NCBI RefSeq assembly: GCF_900115955.1
Contig: NZ_FOYL01000003.1
Span: forward strand, 653,117 to 717,116
Direction: 5' to 3'
From: Lentzea waywayandensis
GTDB taxonomy: Bacteria; Actinomycetota; Actinomycetes; Mycobacteriales; Pseudonocardiaceae
Length of the DNA: 64,000 nt
Positions 63,806 to 64,000 of this stretch are shown in pieces. Made by a program: the position numbers and the translations under genes. Positions within the stretch are counted from its first letter, which is position 1. Every line of letters starts with the position of its first letter. The notes beneath the pieces are model-generated. The model did not search any database. It was given only the letters and a program-made list of their open reading frames with translations, and was not told the DNA's origin.

Positions 63806-64000
63806 GGTTGGGAGTGCTCGTGCAGCAGGAGGAGCGTGTAGGCGGCGATCGACTGGGCGTCGGTGATCTCGCCCTTCGCGATCATCGACTCGAAGTCGGC
63901 GCGCGGGAACCACGCCGAGCGCATGTCCTGCTCCTCCGTCTCCCGCTCGTGGAAGCCCTCGGTGAGCTGGGTCGCGAGGAACACGCGCCCGCGCTGCGAC
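63802..64000 (-). CDS. NUDIX hydrolase (ADP-ribose pyrophosphatase-like), partial
   Basis: Only the C-terminal ~65 residues are in the window; the gene continues past 64000. The visible part reads 'VFLATQLTEGFHERETEEQD', 'MRSAWFPRADFESMIAKGEI', 'TDAQSIAAYTLLLLHEH'. This is the C-terminal pattern of ADP-ribose/ADP-sugar NUDIX enzymes (E-x-E, W-x-p, G-x-I-x-D-a-x-t). The Nudix box itself is outside the window, so activity cannot be judged. Confidence 0.82.
   Translation of the reverse strand, partial: SQRGRVFLATQLTEGFHERETEEQDMRSAWFPRADFESMIAKGEITDAQSIAAYTLLLLHEHSQP

Overview
The window is high-GC actinobacterial DNA, most likely from the Pseudonocardiaceae (Lentzea/Saccharothrix/Actinosynnema-like). 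This placement rests on gene content and order: argS-lysA-hom-thrC-thrB-rho-rpmE-prfA-prmC-sua5-wecA-atp follows the order known from Mycobacterium, and WXG100/EspG/PPE-type genes, DUF3558, DUF2550 and MmyB-type regulators are present. No species can be named from the sequence alone.

Layout. (1) 1-3990 is accessory DNA beside a tRNA-Arg(CCG): a large unrecognised gene running off the left edge, a decayed beta-propeller fragment, and a tyrosine integrase whose GntR-like tail is out of frame. (2) 4219-14743 holds a metal-efflux gene, a very large secreted GH92 mannosidase divergent from a ROK repressor, an acyl-CoA dehydrogenase, and a DUF3105/DUF305 pair. (3) 14913-29640 is the core amino-acid/translation block (argS, lysA, hom, thrC, thrB, rho, rpmE, prfA, prmC), with a structured rho leader, a long palindromic repeat after rho, and two extra genes (BAAT-like hydrolase, dihydrolipoyl dehydrogenase) between prfA and prmC. 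(4) 29647-36795 is an accessory type VII secretion (ESX-like) substrate/chaperone cluster without the secretion machinery, placed between prmC and sua5. (5) 36984-47343 returns to core: sua5, wecA, a small secreted protein divergent from a SARP regulator, then atpI-B-E-F-H-A-G-D. (6) 47344-54300 separates atpD from atpC: an aromatic-acid-type MFS permease, a heterodimeric ABC exporter with one complementary and one dead ATP site, a 562-bp IS481-type remnant with target duplication, and a sigma/anti-sigma-like pair. (7) 54301-64000: atpC, DUF2550, PduO-type cobalamin adenosyltransferase, murA (Asp at the usual active-site Cys), a MeaA-type B12-dependent mutase, an enoyl-CoA hydratase, an MmyB-type regulator divergent from an SDR, a DJ-1/PfpI protein divergent from a GlxA-type regulator, and a partial NUDIX gene.

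Themes. Several divergent regulator/target pairs carry a palindrome between them (9698-9724, 39306-39341, 61018-61042, 62819-62863). Gene ends are tightly packed: many 4-nt ATGA/GTGA overlaps within operons, and convergent pairs that share a CTAG as both stop codons. The cobalamin adenosyltransferase probably supplies the cofactor of the MeaA-type mutase nearby. The least explained parts are the open-ended gene at 1-1725, the ESX-like cluster with a possible effector/partner pair, and the split ATP synthase operon.
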